This document shows positions 1 to 12,690 of a DNA stretch of 64,000 nucleotides, one piece after another (position 1 is the first letter of the stretch; each line of letters opens with the position of its first letter). The stretch lies in contig NC_086254.1 of the NCBI RefSeq assembly GCF_021018805.1, positions 27,899,300-27,963,299 on the forward strand, written 5' to 3'. The stretch comes from Prinia subflava (taxonomy: Eukaryota; Chordata; Aves; Passeriformes; Cisticolidae). Both the position numbers and the translations under genes were made by a program. Below the pieces are notes generated by a model, which was given only the letters and a program-made list of their open reading frames with translations, had not been told where the DNA came from and searched no databases.

Positions 1-1802
1 GCCGTGCGGATGTGGAAGTGATGTGATGATTTACAAAGTTTGCTTAATTAAATAATAAAGTAAATAAAAAAGCACCACGCTGGAGCTCACCCTCACCCAA
101 GCTCTTGCTGGGAACTGGCCAGGATCTCCTGACCTCACCCCCACCAGAGAGCAGCTCCAGAAATTCCCTCACCATAGTTCACATTTTTCCAGCTCTACCA
201 ATTCACCCAGCAAGTGCCATGGGAAATCGCTGTGGCTGAGGCATCCAAACTTGCTTAAGAATGAGCCAAACTGATTCTTTTCTTCAAGGAGGAGGGTCTT
301 AAGGAAAATAAAATGCTGGGGGCTCTTTGTCCCTGTATCTTGGATACAAGAAAACTCCCACGCTTGTCAGAATCAGAGCAGCACCAGCAGCTCATGGCTT
401 TTTCTTTTTCTCATTCCCCCCCCTTTTTTTTTTCCTCTAGTGTGAGAGTGTGTGCTTAGAGCAGGATGACACAGTGATGGGTTTAAGAGACAGTGAGTGC
501 TGAGACGCCAATTTCTAACGTAATACAGGGTGCAGCTTCTTTCTTGTGTGATCACGGGTGAAAAATCAAAAGAAATAATCCAGGAGACTAAATACACTCC
601 CCAGCCATTCAACTCACTCATAAATATGCTGAGCAAGATGCTTTGTGCGAGAAAACCTCATCACTTCTATTCTGCATTTTGTTTAACCATGAGTCAAACC
701 CTCCACACTGATCTTCCGATTCTGCTAGCCTGGGTTCACAGGGGTGCATTCCTACCCTCTTCCCTCTCCATTTTAGGCTGATTGGTATCATTTCAAAACT
801 AGCAGGTTCCCAGTTTTCCTCTCCCACCTTCAGTCCTGTGTCTGCTCCCTGACTCTTTGCAGAAAAAGAAACGTTGTCAACAGCACCCAACTCCAAAACA
901 AAGAGTTTTGACTAAACTCACCCCTTGGCACCAGCAAACTATTGAAAAGAACTTCACAGGAAGCCTGCCCTTTCCTGCGCCCTGCTAACGCTCCGAAATA
1001 AAGCGAATTTGGGAGATAGCAGTGCAATTAAAACCCTAGATGCTGTCATTTCCTTTTTAAGGCTGGAGAAGCCCTGGAGCCCATTAGCTATTGACAAGAA
1101 GGGGACCCTCTAGATCCAGGCTGGATGCGCAGACACTCGGGGAACAACCAGACCTTTGTTTATCATCTATGCAGATGTCACAAGGACCAGGAACCCGCAC
1201 CCGCCAGGGACCGACCCGTGCCCACCAGGGACCGCACTCTCCGCACACTGGGAAGTTTATGATGTGTATTAATAGCCCATTCTATCGAAGCACTTCATCC
1301 CGAGGAGGTCTGAAATTATTCCTTCCAAGCCAGCACAAACCCCAGCAGGGTGGGATGTGGGCGGCCAGGGTGAGCTGCAGGTGGACCTGTCCATGAAAGA
1401 GGCTGAAGGTAGCGCTGGGTTTTGGCACCTACGAAGTTTGGTTTGGTTCGCAACTGAGCCGCCGGGACTCCTTTCACAGAGTAATTTTCTTCTTTTTTTC
1501 AGTTGTATTTTATAAGCACAAACTTATGAATTGAAAACTACTTTCTTTTTTTATTATTATTTTCCCCTTCTTTTTTCTTTTTTTGAGTTTTAAGCACCGG
1601 TAAATCCCCCTCTGGCGCAGCACAGCGTTCCCGGAGCGCAGCCCGACATCCCTGCACCTCGCTGCTCCGAGCCGAAGTTTCGGGGCAGCGCAGCCCTGCC
1701 CGGGGCAGCGGGCACCGAGGCGCTTTTGTTCCCAGCCCCGTCCCGGGGAGCCGAGCCCGCAGCTCCCCCCGGCTCCCCCCGATCCCGAGCGGCTCCACTC
1801 AC
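1..1802 (-). other. NKAIN4: Intron 1 (partial) of NKAIN4
   Basis: This stretch lies downstream (minus strand) of the NKAIN first exon and begins at a clear GTGAGT donor. I see no further NKAIN exon in it, which agrees with the long first introns of this family. It holds a short C/T homopolymer tract around 416-437 and otherwise unremarkable sequence. The remaining exons must lie beyond the left edge of the window. Confidence 0.6.
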
Positions 1803-2300
1803 CAGCTGCAAAGTGCAGAGGAAGATGAGGGTGCAGCGGCCGGTGCAGCATCCCATGGTCCCCGAGCAGCGGGGCAGGGCAGGGGCAGCGCGGTGGCCGC
1901 GGCCCCGCCGCCGCCCTGGGGCTCCGCGCTGCCCGATCCGCGGCCGCGGGGAGCGAGGCGGGCGCGGAGGTCGCTCGGTGTCGCTCGGTCGGTGCCGGCT
2001 GCCGGAGCCCCTCCGGGAGCCGGGGAGGAGGCGAACGGGGCCACAGCTTAAAAGGGCAACGCTCCGGCGGCGCTGCCGTCCCGCAGGCTGGGCGGGCTGG
2101 CGGGGCGGGGGCTGCCGCCAACGCCGGGATGCGCCCCCCGAGCCCCCGCAGGCGCGCTGGGATGCTCCGGCCCCGGCCCCGGCCCTCCCCCGGGAGGCGG
2201 GGGCAGCTGTGGCTCCCCGGACAGGGCTGCCCTTCGTTTTTCTCTTGGCCGGACGCGGGAGTGAGCGGTCCGTCCTGGGGCAGAGGGGTGTGCCGGCCAG
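1610..2300 (-). promoter_or_regulatory. CpG island, promoter and 5' UTR of NKAIN4
   Basis: A block of about 700 bases with dense CpG and very high GC, bounded by ordinary AT-richer sequence on both sides. It contains the NKAIN start codon at 1856-1854 and its presumed 5' UTR at about 1857-2050. No TATA box is evident, so this looks like a CpG-island promoter with dispersed start sites. Long open frames across it on both strands result from the scarcity of stop codons in GC-rich DNA. The exact start site cannot be read from the sequence. Confidence 0.75.
1803..1856 (-). CDS. NKAIN4: NKAIN-family protein (probable NKAIN4), first coding exon, gene partial
   Basis: NKAIN proteins are small multi-pass membrane proteins that interact with the Na+/K+-ATPase beta subunit. 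The minus strand reads ATG at 1856-1854 and encodes 18 residues, MGCCTGRCTLIFLCTLQL, followed at once by a GTGAGT donor. The N-terminus MGxCxGRCxL...LQL is the family signature, and the family's first exon ends at this same LQL|V boundary. The hydrophobic run is the start of the first membrane segment. Subtype is inferred from position: NKAIN4 is the family member that lies head to head with ARFGAP1 in other vertebrates, as this exon does. The gene runs off the left edge, so only about a tenth of the protein is present. Confidence 0.82.
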
Positions 2301-5300
2301 GTGTGTGTGCGGGACACACGGTGTGTGGAGCTCCTCTCCTTTTTCCACATATGCTTCCCCGTGCAGGTGCTGGCGTGTTCACCCTGAAGCCCCAAACTAA
2401 CATAAAATGTAGTGGTTTTTTCCCATAAAATTTGTCAGAGAGGGTGCACATGGAAGACAAACTCCTAAAGGGCGATAAGACATGGGATTCTTTAAAGTGC
2501 ACTTTAATGGGTATTTTAAAGTATACCCAGGCTCGAGAAGGAATCCCAGCTGACTGGGAGCGGGGCATGTAGGAGAGCATCGCTCTACATCCAGAAAATG
2601 CTTCTATCTGAGCACCATGCACGCACCACTCGCTGTACCCTGCACCTGTAGAAACGCAAGTCAGTCAACTTTAATTTTGAACAGCACAGCGAGCCCACAA
2701 GCACACAACCTCCTCCTTCCCATGGCCGAGCCGCTCCCGCTGCCTCCCCTCCCGGAGGAGAAGCAGGATGCAGAAGGCACGGCTGATGCCGGCCTCCCCT
2801 GTGCACACACTTGTGGCCGGCCTGAGGAGCAGGTCACACACCACACACCGGGATTGGGACAGACTTGCTGCTAAGCTCGGCACGACAGGATAAGAAGCTT
2901 TCGGAGAGCCTCATCTGGTGACAAGGTCGTCTCTTTGCAATCTCCGGTGGCACCAGCGTCTGCACAACAGTTTGTTCTGTCGCCTCTGGCTGTCCCTTCT
3001 TCCTCTGAAGCAAGGCAGGGTTTCATTTCTGCCTCCAGAGCAGGGTGTGACTCCCCAGCAGCAGTGATCAGCTCCACTTTCATTTTAAATAAGCACAGCC
3101 CGCTGCTCCTTGCAGAGGGGTGAGAAGGAGGAGGCAGCTGAAATCATAGCAGCTCTGTCATTTCACTCCAGGAAAACACTGCCTGCCCATATCCTAAGGA
3201 AGCAGGATTGGTCCTCAAGTGCTAGGAATGTTTAAAACCTTATATTAACAACATTATTATTATTCACATCAGCCACAGGGAGAAACAGAACAAACAAACA
3301 AAGTCTGAATACCTGAAACTGGAAGGCAGACTCTGAATTGATCACAAATCCTTCTGATTTTAAATGGTAAAAATATATTGATTATCTGACCTGTGCACTG
3401 TGCATAACCAAGGCATCAATTAATGCAGTCAGGTACAATAAAACACATTTTATTATAGGTGAAAGGAAAACACCTAGAGAAGAAACCAATTCATTTCACC
3501 CAGAAAAGTGTGGACTGAGGAAGCTGTGGCAGTATTCATATTCTCCAGAAGGTGGATTTTGAATGGAAAAAGTAAGGGAGCAAAGATCAGTTTATTTTTT
3601 CATGAATGCAGATAAAACATTCCTTACAAACTGCACAGGGAGGTCTCACTCTGCACTGTGGGGTCGGGCAACTGGCATCAGAATTAGAACAGGAGCTCAA
3701 GTTGGCCAAAAGCAGTCCGGGGTTAGGCTGGACTTGTTATGTGCTCTGGAAACTGCTGGGAACAGCAGGGGAAAGCTGGGATACAGCCATGCAGCATAGA
3801 ACCTGGCTTTTGTGCCAGGTTTTAAGGTTTTCTGCATCTCTTGTTCCACCTCCTGCTTGTAAAAACCTCCTGTAGGCATTGCTATTTTCCAGCTCAGTTG
3901 TACTGCAAAGGAGACACAGTGGGAAACAGCAAAAGGTATTGCTGCTGAAAGGCTAAGTTTGGCAGAAATAGGATTTTTTTCCACCTGCACTTTTATCCTG
4001 GTAAGGTGTGCAGGAGGCAAGCATGGCTTGGCTAGGACTTCTCATGCTTGTGAAGGAAAACACAGACTGTCCTGAGCTTTTTAATAAGAGTGAGGCCACA
4101 GGAATAACACAACCTGTATTTCAAAGAGAGACTTAAAACTCCCAGAGCCTGATATTATATATATTATAGCCTTCATTCATATGATTTCTTATCTGTGTAT
4201 TTGACCATCTGAATTCCTGCACAAGTGCTGCAGGACCACACATCAGCCTTGGAAGTTTAATACATAAAACCAACTACAGCTTTAATTTAGCAGAAAAGGA
4301 AAGAAACCCAAAATTGCTCAGTATCCTGAATTTTTTATTTCCTGAAGTATAAACTCACCCTCGGCTTTTGATGGATGAAATGTTGCTTCAAGAGTCCAGT
4401 CTGAATGTTAAGAAGGATTTCTCCTGATTAAGGGGTTCTGGATGGGGTCTGAGGGATTCTTAGCAGGGATATTGGTGTACAGGGATATTGGTGTACAGAG
4501 CAAGGCAATCACAGGCAGCTGCATCCCTCACCATCAGGAGAGGACCAAGGACAAAGAATTGGCCAAGGTGTCATTACTGCAGCCCTCTCCAAATGTCAGG
4601 CCACAGGGATGTTTAAGAGATCCTTACTGTTTTTATTGTTCTTTTATCCTCCTTTAATTCCTGACAATGTCCCTGTATTTTAAGATTCTGATGCACATCC
4701 TGCCTTCATGGAGGGAATTGAATCCCTCCACGGGATGAGGAACATCCTCAGGTTCAAATGATGCTCCAAAGGTTGAATGTGTACCTGTTCTTAGTGTTTG
4801 AATCAGGAACCCCTTCCTATCCAAATGTATTTTTGCATGGATTCAGCTGCATTGCCAGGGGTGATTAACCTTAGATAGTGGCACCTCGTTATCACCTGAT
4901 TGCACCCAAATTTCTGGGAGAAGTCACAGGTTTACTTTAGAAGAAATGAAGAAACAACGTTAGCACAGTTGAAACAAAGCAGCAGTACCTTACCACAGCT
5001 TGTTGTCTCTAATATCTGCAGCCTCCTTGCTCTGACAGATCAAGAGCAGTAGAGGCTAAAAGTATTAGCTGGGGACGTGTCTCTTCACAGCCAAACCCTG
5101 TAATTGTCACAGCTGCTGAAGGCTGGAGATGGCCTTACCTCCCACGGTACCGTGGGGTGTTTTATTCCACTCAGGTCATTTACATCCACCTCCTCTCCAT
5201 TTGAATAACTCCAGCTGGCTCACGGTGCCTTTGCAGATGTCTGATCAAACACAGCAGTGTCAGAGTGTTCCAACCTTTCCATCCACACCCCAAAGGCAAA

Positions 5301-6929
5301 GCGTGCCTGTCCCAGTGCTCCAGGAGCTAATCAGCCAGCCCTGCTCCAGGGCACACGGCAGCCTTCCCAAGGTGGCCTGTCACATCCTATTTCTGTGTCA
5401 CAATTACAAGTAAGCCCCACTGCCAGTGGCCTGAGTGATGGCAGCTCAGCACTGCACACAGCAGGATTTCCTGCAGACACATCCAAAATGGTAACAGGGA
5501 AGTCTTCACATGCAAAGTGGGTGAGCTGTGAAGCTTCCTGCCACAGGACACTGTGGAAGTTTAAAATGTACAATTGAATTAAGATAAATCATCTTCCTGC
5601 ATGGGAGGAGGAAAGGCCTCTCTCCTGTCTCCTCAGGACTAACGTTGGATGCAGGGAGAGGATCTAACTGCTGGCAACCCAAGGTTGCAGCCAGCTTTGG
5701 ATGTAAAAACTGGACTCTGATGTGTCCCATGTGTCTTACTGAAGACGTTCAACATAGAGAAAGATTACTGAACCAGCTAGAAAGGCAGAATGAAAAAAAG
5801 GACAAGAACTCTTGACCTTCTAATTTTAAACTTGTAATTTTTTAAACCTGCCATTACCCTGGGCTCTGGGACTGAAGCCAGATGAAGCCAAGACTATCAC
5901 AGTAGAAGACTCAAGAGAGTTGGCAATAGCTCAGACATGTCCTTCTTCTGTCCCGAGGCACCAGGGAGGCAGAGAATCCCAAACTGAGCAGCACCATAGT
6001 AGCACATCCAGAGGAACGGCACACTGATCTTCCCCTCCTTTTGCAGCCTGGTGAATTAATTGCTGAGGAAAACAGCCCGGTGACAGCAAAGCACAATGTT
6101 TCAAAAATTGTTCTCATCATTGCACAAGAAAGGAAAAATTCTCAATGACTTCTACGCTTTGAAATGGTTTCCCAGCAGCCCAGGGCAATCTGTAAAATTC
6201 ATCAGAACTGGTGTGTGAAATCTGTCATTTTCTCTCTGATCCCTGTGAAGTCTCCAATGCTGGGGGAAGGCAGCTCCTAAGCGGGGTTTTTCGGCACTTT
6301 TACACCACCATCGTCTGCATTTCACATTTGTAATTCTCTAATATTAACTTGCTGAGCTGCCCAACAAATTCTCATCGCTCTTTGATGAGCAGGTGGAGGA
6401 TGGCAGAGGTAGAAGGCAGATTCCCCAAGTTCTCTGGTACATCAGAGTTACAGCAAGGTGAACAATTTGGCCATATCTGGCTGATGCAGCTGCCTTGTTT
6501 GTGTGATCAAGGCTTGTATGAAGGAAACTTGACTGACATCGTTCCTGCCCTGGATCAAACACATCAGCAGCACCCATTTACCTCTACACTGGAGTCAAGG
6601 TTCAAATTCACACCTTTACAGCTTTGTTAATGTGGAAATTCTGCCATAAGACCCCCCAAACAGCCTCCCACAACCCTCTTTTTTCTATTTCTCCATGGCT
6701 GTAAAGGAAAAACATTGAAATAGAACATCCTGGAAGCTGCCAGCATTTTTGTTCGTCTGAGGGGGTGCCTTGTGCCCCAGACCACCTCACCCAAGCAGCA
6801 GCACTGGAAATCCTCCCTCATCCACTGAAATTCCCCACCTGTCTTACTGGTCTGGAGGCCAAAAAGATGTAACACTACTGAACTTGAGAAAGGCTGCTCA
6901 AACTGGTGTCGTAGTAGCTCTGGGGATGA
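2301..6929. other. Intergenic, no gene seen
   Basis: This is the spacer between NKAIN4 and ARFGAP1. I found no exon with splice signals, no RNA gene and no long protein-like frame. Small landmarks are a 16-bp perfect tandem duplication at 4464-4495 and an 8-bp stem hairpin near 4713-4734. Confidence 0.6.
4464..4495. repeat. Two-copy 16-bp tandem duplication
   Basis: The unit CAGGGATATTGGTGTA occurs twice in direct succession without mismatch and is followed by a partial third copy (CAG). It is probably a recent replication slippage, and no function is implied. Confidence 0.85.
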
Positions 6930-7182
6930 CATGTGCACGGATAGGACCCAGGGAACAGCATGGAGTTGTGCCAGGAGAGGTTTAGGTGGGATATTTGGAA
7001 CAGCTTCTTCCCCCAGAGGGTGGCTGGGCATTGGAACAAGGAAGTGGTCTTGCCTCCCAGACTGGCAGAGCTCACGGAGGGTTTGGATAATGCTCTCAGG
7101 CACATGAAGGAATTGTTCTGTGCAGGGCCATTAGCGTGATGGATCCTTGTACCTCCCAACCTAAGATATTCTGTGATTCTAT
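6930..7182 (+). mobile_element. CR1 LINE 3'-end fragment
   Basis: The wording is typical of the CR1 3' tail in sense orientation: an aggtttaggtgggatatt-like segment, then a segment matching the paired G-G-C and GGAACA portions of the consensus, closing at about 7168-7182 with CTGTGATTCTATG, the octamer-type terminus of CR1. It is 5'-truncated and diverged, so it is a dead copy. Confidence 0.75.
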
Positions 7183-10100
7183 GTCAGCATTCCTGACAAA
7201 ACAGGCACGGCCTGGAGCAGAGAGGAGGCAGTGCCCGAAGGGTTAAACCCTGCAGGGAAAGCACAGCTGACACCCCAGCACCTCAGCCATGCAATCCGAG
7301 TAGCTGGCATGATTGCAGCCACATTTCCAGCCGCAGTTTCACTAGGCACTGTGACCAAGGAGTAATTCAATGCAGCTGCCAAGGTCCCTGGGTATTGATA
7401 CCAAGTGATTATTCAAGGTTTCCATGCAACAGTTGCATTTCTCAAATGATATGACAAAGAAAAGAGCCTGAAGGGTGAGAGCAGTCTCCAGTTTCGGGCA
7501 CTGGCTTAGGGAGCTCTCATTTAGAAAAGCTGCTCCCCCATTTGCTTAGGAATCATTTTTTCCTCTCAAATGATTACAAACTTCCCCAAGCCAATTTAAC
7601 AAGTCTCAAGTGATGTGATGGAGAAGAAATCAATAATGAGTTTCTTTTAGCATGCCTCCTGAAGGACATCTGCAGCCATGTGGGTGTGCAGTGTCAGGAG
7701 CCGGCGTTTGTGAGTCCTGCCTCGAGCAGGGGATGGAACATGCAGTCCTGAGATATTCCAACGCACACACACACACAAACCCAGCTATTTTTCTGCTGTG
7801 TTTTCAGTGATAGTCTCTCCAATCCCAGCCAGGGAGAGCTAATGCGAATTAAGAAGTCAGCAGTGTCAGGTGCCACCAGGCTGAGGGAGCATTTTTTACA
7901 CACATTTACTTAAGAAAGACTTAATTGCCTTGGAAATAAGCCACTTGAACCAGCCTCCCAGAGTTCATTCTGGATATCCACAGAGTAGATTCAAGCAGTA
8001 CTTCCAGGCTTTTTCCCTCTCCTGGACCAAGCTGGCCACTTTGACAGCTTGGCTTGACAGTGCTACAAACTGTGATGTGACACACACAGACATGACATAA
8101 ACACTAAGTTGAAGCTGCATGGAATAACAGCTGCTTTTAAAATAAAAGGTTTTGCTTTTTGGTTTGCTGTTCTAGTATCAAAGTAAACCTTCCTGTGGTC
8201 TCATATAAAAGCTTTCCAAATTTTGCTCAGTTTTTGAAATGAAAAAAATGTGCAGAGGCAGAAGGACTGATGAGGGTTTATAAATACAAGTATCTGCTTA
8301 AGTTTTGTTTCAGCTCTAGCCCTGAGGTGGAAAAATAATGAAAGGATGTCTGAGTGATGTGATGGGTAGTAGAAATACACACATTAAAATGCCTTCCCAG
8401 CTGTGTGGGCGAGTGGGCGCAGGGAGCTCAATCAGAAGTGAATTCCCTATAAATATTCAGATGAAGGATGGGGGCTGATTACTGTCCTGATCTTGTCTGT
8501 GCTTTGAAGAGCTGGACATGGAATTCAGTGCTGGAGCCTGTGGTGTGTGGCCATGGCATAGGCAGGACTCTGTGATTTAGCTGCAGGACTAAACCCCTGC
8601 CTAAACGCTGGCTTCTGGTGCCTCACCACCAGCAGGGCTGTGCTGGCCATTAGATGGAGTTACTGATTTGAGTCAGTGTCAAGTTAACTGAGGAAATGTA
8701 TCAGAAAACACGGGTTTGTCAGCTGAAAAGGAAGGAAAAAAGTAATGTTCGCTTGTACCAGGAAGGGGAAGAGACTGTTTCATTAAGTGCATATGACATT
8801 TCTGTAGCTGAATGGCAATATACACAGTAACTGGCTAGGTATGCTAGACTGTGGCTGCCAAATGCTATGAGTATCTATAGCCCCGAGTGCTATGATTAAT
8901 AAAAATAAATCTTATTCATTCAGCATAATAAATAATAATATAAAAATAAACATTTAATAACAACTGATGTTTCATCGAGTGACAGAAAATACTTCATGTA
9001 CTATTTTTCTAGTGTTTCTAATGTGTCTTCTGTTGAGATTTACAAAGATAAGACCCTCCCCAAAGTCACTCTGAACTCTCAAGCCTGTGAAGTTGAAAAT
9101 GAGGTGAAGCCTTTGGTGGCTCAAGTGACAACCTGCAATTCCCAGGGTGCTACTCAGAGCAAGCAACCCACAGAAAAAACCCTGCAGAAAAAGGGTGTTA
9201 TCACAATCCCATCAAATAACCAGACTTCTCCTGGCACTAGAAGGGCTGAGTTTGGGGTTGCATTATCATTCACGCAGTCACAGCTCTGTGTTACACAGTT
9301 CCAGGTAACATTCACAGTTGTGCTTTATTCACACAGTTCCATAAGTCACACACAGTGACAACGCAGGACTCCAGTGGTGACATTCATCATGCAAACAGGT
9401 CCATTCCTTGCTCCTTGCTCCTCAGATTTATTAAGTAGATTTATCTAAGAAGGGATCTGCATTTCTTCTTGTTCCCCCTCAATTTAAGTGTTGTGACATC
9501 CTGATATAGTGGCTCATCTCAGGTGTATTGGGAGGGAAAAAGGCAATAAAAATTCACAGTTTCTCAGTCCATGACAAGTGCTGCTACTAGTGAGGGTTGT
9601 AATTCAGCCCACATAGGCATCAGTAAACAAGTCCAAACAGTGTTCTGTGGTATCCCTTTTGCCTTTAATATTTGAAGCTCAGGCTGTCAGCTATTCTAGA
9701 AGAAAAATTTTCAGGTATTTTTGTGTGATTTAAACCGAGTGGTAATGCCACTTCATTTATGTCAGGGACTGCAATATTTAATAACCAAAATCTAGTCTTA
9801 ATAATAGATTAGAAAGGGTTTAGTGCATCTGTAAAACAGGGAAGAGTGAAAATGAATGCTCCTTGGTTTAAATCCTATTCCAGAGATTTTCTTTTTCCCC
9901 TAAGAAGTTTCAAAGCCATCATACAAAATCATTAACTTACAAGCAAAATTGCACAGTAGGTAGCTTATCTTAGTAAGTTTCCACTTGCTATTAGTCTTCT
10001 TCACTGCAATTATGGTGAACTTATTCATGAAATCTCTGCAGAATTTGGCTCTAGCTGTTTTCTGTGCTCTCAAATCAGACTGACCTTTACATGTTTGCAT

Positions 10101-11275
10101 ATTGTCCTTTTGAAGCCAAGCAAAATTATTTCTATCAGGAAAATCTCAACATGGAAAACAGCTCAAGGATACTGTGACTGCCTTGTATTATTTTATGCTG
10201 TAATTTGTTCCTTATCATCATGTTTCACATGTTCTTGACATTGGGCATAACAATTATAACAATGGCAATTGTGCTAAAAATATTTGTCTTTTAGTTTCAA
10301 GCTAGAAACAGCTTATAAGCAGATAAAGGGAACAAGTAGGGAAGGCAGTGCTGGCTTCCTTTGCAAATGTTTCTTCTTGGCATTATTATCCATTATCTCA
10401 GAATAGACATTTGCCACACATTGCAGAGATGGGGAGAGAGCTATGCACCCATCCCAAATTCCAGGAACGGTGCGAATTGGACTTGCCAGGGAATGGCACA
10501 CATTTACTGGCTTGCTGAGAAAGACAAATGTTTGTGGCATCCCTTCATTCCTGCTGCACAGCAGACAGCCCAGTCCTGCAGCCCTCACATAGGTGAGTTT
10601 TCTGCTCACTGCGTGTCTGGGGTTGAAGATGACTCCTGGCTCAGGCTGTGAGCACACACATTCACCCAGAACCACTGCAGAGCCAACGCCAACACAAATC
10701 CCTGGATTATCTACCAATTATATGGAAAAACAAAGATTAATATGCTCATTAGACCCTGTAACACAGCATTTGTGTAATGGGAACCTCATTGCCTGTTGGT
10801 TCACGTTTACCAGAAAATGACGGTGCTTATGAGAAGAGATTACTTTCTTCTTAACTGGAAAAGCAAATTATTTAAGCCGAGTTTGCTTTATATTTCATAC
10901 CCCTTCCTCTGTCGGCCTTACACACGCACACTTAAGGGCCCATTATCTTCTCATTGATGTGAGGGCATTATGTGTGTAGCCACCATTAATGGTAATGAAA
11001 ATGGCTCCTGTTAATCTCCCGTGTGCTGATAGTCAGATAATAGCCTACTTATTAAGTACAGAGGCCAGACTAGGAGTTGTACTGAAATGAGCAGCGTATT
11101 GTCTCTGTGGGATTCAGACGTAAACACTAAATCATTGCCCTGTGCCTGCAGCTGATGATTAAAAAGAAGTTAGCGATAGAATAAATGTGCTCGCCTGGCC
11201 TGTGCTTCCAAGCACCACAAGGCAACTCTGGGTGCTCTTTCCATCTGATCTACCCTCACCTTTGGGAGGATCTCT
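7183..11275. other. Intergenic, possible conserved non-coding DNA
   Basis: No exon or RNA gene is visible. A short CA run sits at about 7762-7780 and an AT-rich patch at about 8893-8960. The stretch from about 10860 to 11160 has the texture of a conserved regulatory element and is listed separately. Confidence 0.55.
10860..11160. promoter_or_regulatory. Candidate conserved non-coding element
   Basis: This interval is free of repeats and stands out for clustered TAAT/ATTA cores, including the 10-bp palindrome CCATTAATGG at 10983-10992 and further TTAAT and ATTA words on both sides. Such clusters resemble homeodomain-binding enhancers found near NKAIN and other neuronal genes. This is pattern reading only, with no alignment behind it. 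Confidence 0.25.
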
Positions 11276-11890
11276 GGAGACAAAATCCTGAATTGGAAAG
11301 GACACACAACGATCATTGAGTCCAACGCACTTTTGGGGGCTTCCTTGCACAGGAAATCCCCAAATCCCACTCTGTCCTTCCTTGAGAGCATCGTCCAAAT
11401 GCCCTGCCAGCCTTGGGGCTATGACCATTCCCTGAGGAGCCTGTTCAGTGCCCAGCCACTCTCTGGGGGAAGAACTTTTTCGTAATATCCAACCTAAACC
11501 TCCCCTGATGCAGTTTCAGCCATTCCCTTGTGTCCTGTCACTGGTCACCACAGAACTGAGATGGGAGCTGCTCCTCCCCGTCCTCTCATGAGGAAGCACA
11601 GACCTCGATGATGTCTCCCCTCAGTCTCCTCTTCAGGCTGAACAACCCAAGGACCCTCAGCTGCTCTTCTAGGCTTTCCCTAAACCATTTTTCATCTTTG
11701 TGGCCTTCTCTGGATGCTCCTGAGTAGCTTTAGATCCTCCATCTATTGATCGGGGTGCCCTGAACCATCCCAGTGCTCCAGGGGTGACCACAGCAGAGCT
11801 GGGCGTGAAGCTGGGGGTACAACCAGCCCCTCAATCTGCTATTCCCAGCCTGGGAGCAACACGGGGCATCACCCAAAACCCTGCTTCGCT
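11276..11890 (-). mobile_element. CR1 LINE fragment, antisense
   Basis: Read on the plus strand, the segment opens with the reverse complement of a CR1 tail (a GGAAAGGAC...GATCATTGAGTCCAAC-like run). It continues through the characteristic antisense phrases for failed-to-extend regions, including CAGTCTCCTCTTCAGGCTGAACAACCC near 11620-11647, and ends around the segment resembling a TGGATGCTCC boundary. It is about 600 bases, diverged and 5'-truncated, and is the longest CR1 copy in the window. Confidence 0.8.
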
Positions 11891-12229
11891 CACACCAATA
11901 AGTGTGTGAGGAAAAAATCACATAATTCCATATAAACCACCCCCACGGGCAGTCTCCCCTCAGGGATAAACCCCGGGGGTCGTTTTTGCAGCGTGGAACA
12001 GCACCGAGCGCCGCAAGGTTCGCTTTAAAGCTTTATTTCAGCTTTGCTCGGGTGAAGCAAATCCCTTAAACTTCTCTCCGGAGCACGCGGGGCTGGATAT
12101 TCCGGGATTTTTCCGGCTCTCCTCAGCCCGGCCCGGCCCGGCCGGCCCGCAGCGGGTTAAGCCGGGCGCCCACAATGCCTCGCGCCCTGCAACGTCGGCG
12201 GCGTCGGGCGGGACCGGGCCGCGGCCGGC

Positions 12230-12292
12230 ACCGGGATCGAGACCGGGAGCGGGACCGGGATCGGGATCAGGACCGAGATCAGGACCGAGACT
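12230..12292. repeat. Degenerate GAYCGG/GACCGA hexamer repeat
   Basis: About ten imperfect hexamers related to GACCGG, GATCGG and GACCGA follow each other inside the ARFGAP1 CpG island. In one frame they would read as alternating Arg-Asp, but I regard this as a simple repeat in the promoter or 5' UTR rather than coding sequence. Confidence 0.7.
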
Positions 12293-12559
12293 GCCGCAGC
12301 GCTGTTGCTCAGGGTCGTGGTGCGTCCGTGTCCCCGCGGCTCCCCGCGCCGGGGCTCGCTGTGCCGGGGCCGCCCGTGCCCCCAGCCAGCGCTGAGGTGG
12401 CGGCGCTCGGGCCCGGCCCCCGCGCTGTCACACAGGACGGTGCCGAGGGCGGGCGAGGTGCGGGTGCCAGGCTGGCGTGGCGGGCAGGAGGCGTCTGCCT
12501 GCCCGCTATTTCAGCTATTTCTGCGTTATTTTCTTGCCTAGAAAGCAGAGGCCGGAGGG

Positions 12560-12678
12560 CTCGGCGGAACCCGGCCATGTTCTGAGGGAGGCTGCAGGAC
12601 CTCGCTGGGATCCGGGTACCGCAGGTGTGCCTGAAGGAATCGCCCTTCTGTCGGCCCTGCGAGGCGCTGGGTGAGCGG
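12560..12678 (+). other. ARFGAP1: Probable 3' part of ARFGAP1 untranslated exon 1
   Basis: The first ARFGAP1 coding exon begins with a splice acceptor only four bases before ATG, so an upstream 5' UTR exon must exist. The best donors in the CpG island are GTGAGC at 12671 and GTGAGTG at 12679. The start of the exon is not determinable and the left coordinate is a guess. Confidence 0.35.
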
Positions 12679-12690
12679 GTGAGTGTCAGA

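Larger units (their letters stand above)
12090..12690 (+). promoter_or_regulatory. CpG island promoter of ARFGAP1
   Basis: A GC-rich, CpG-dense block about 3.4 kb upstream of the ARFGAP1 start codon and the only such island before the gene. It contains runs of CCGGC and a short GACCGG-type hexamer repeat at about 12230-12292. No TATA box is seen. It is the expected location of the transcription start and untranslated first exon. Confidence 0.7.

Noticed and set aside
1510..2622. 370-residue open frame on the minus strand over the NKAIN4 CpG island
   Set aside because: It is low-complexity Pro/Arg/Ala-rich and results from lack of stops in GC-rich DNA. The real coding exon is the 54-base piece in another frame with a donor at 1802.
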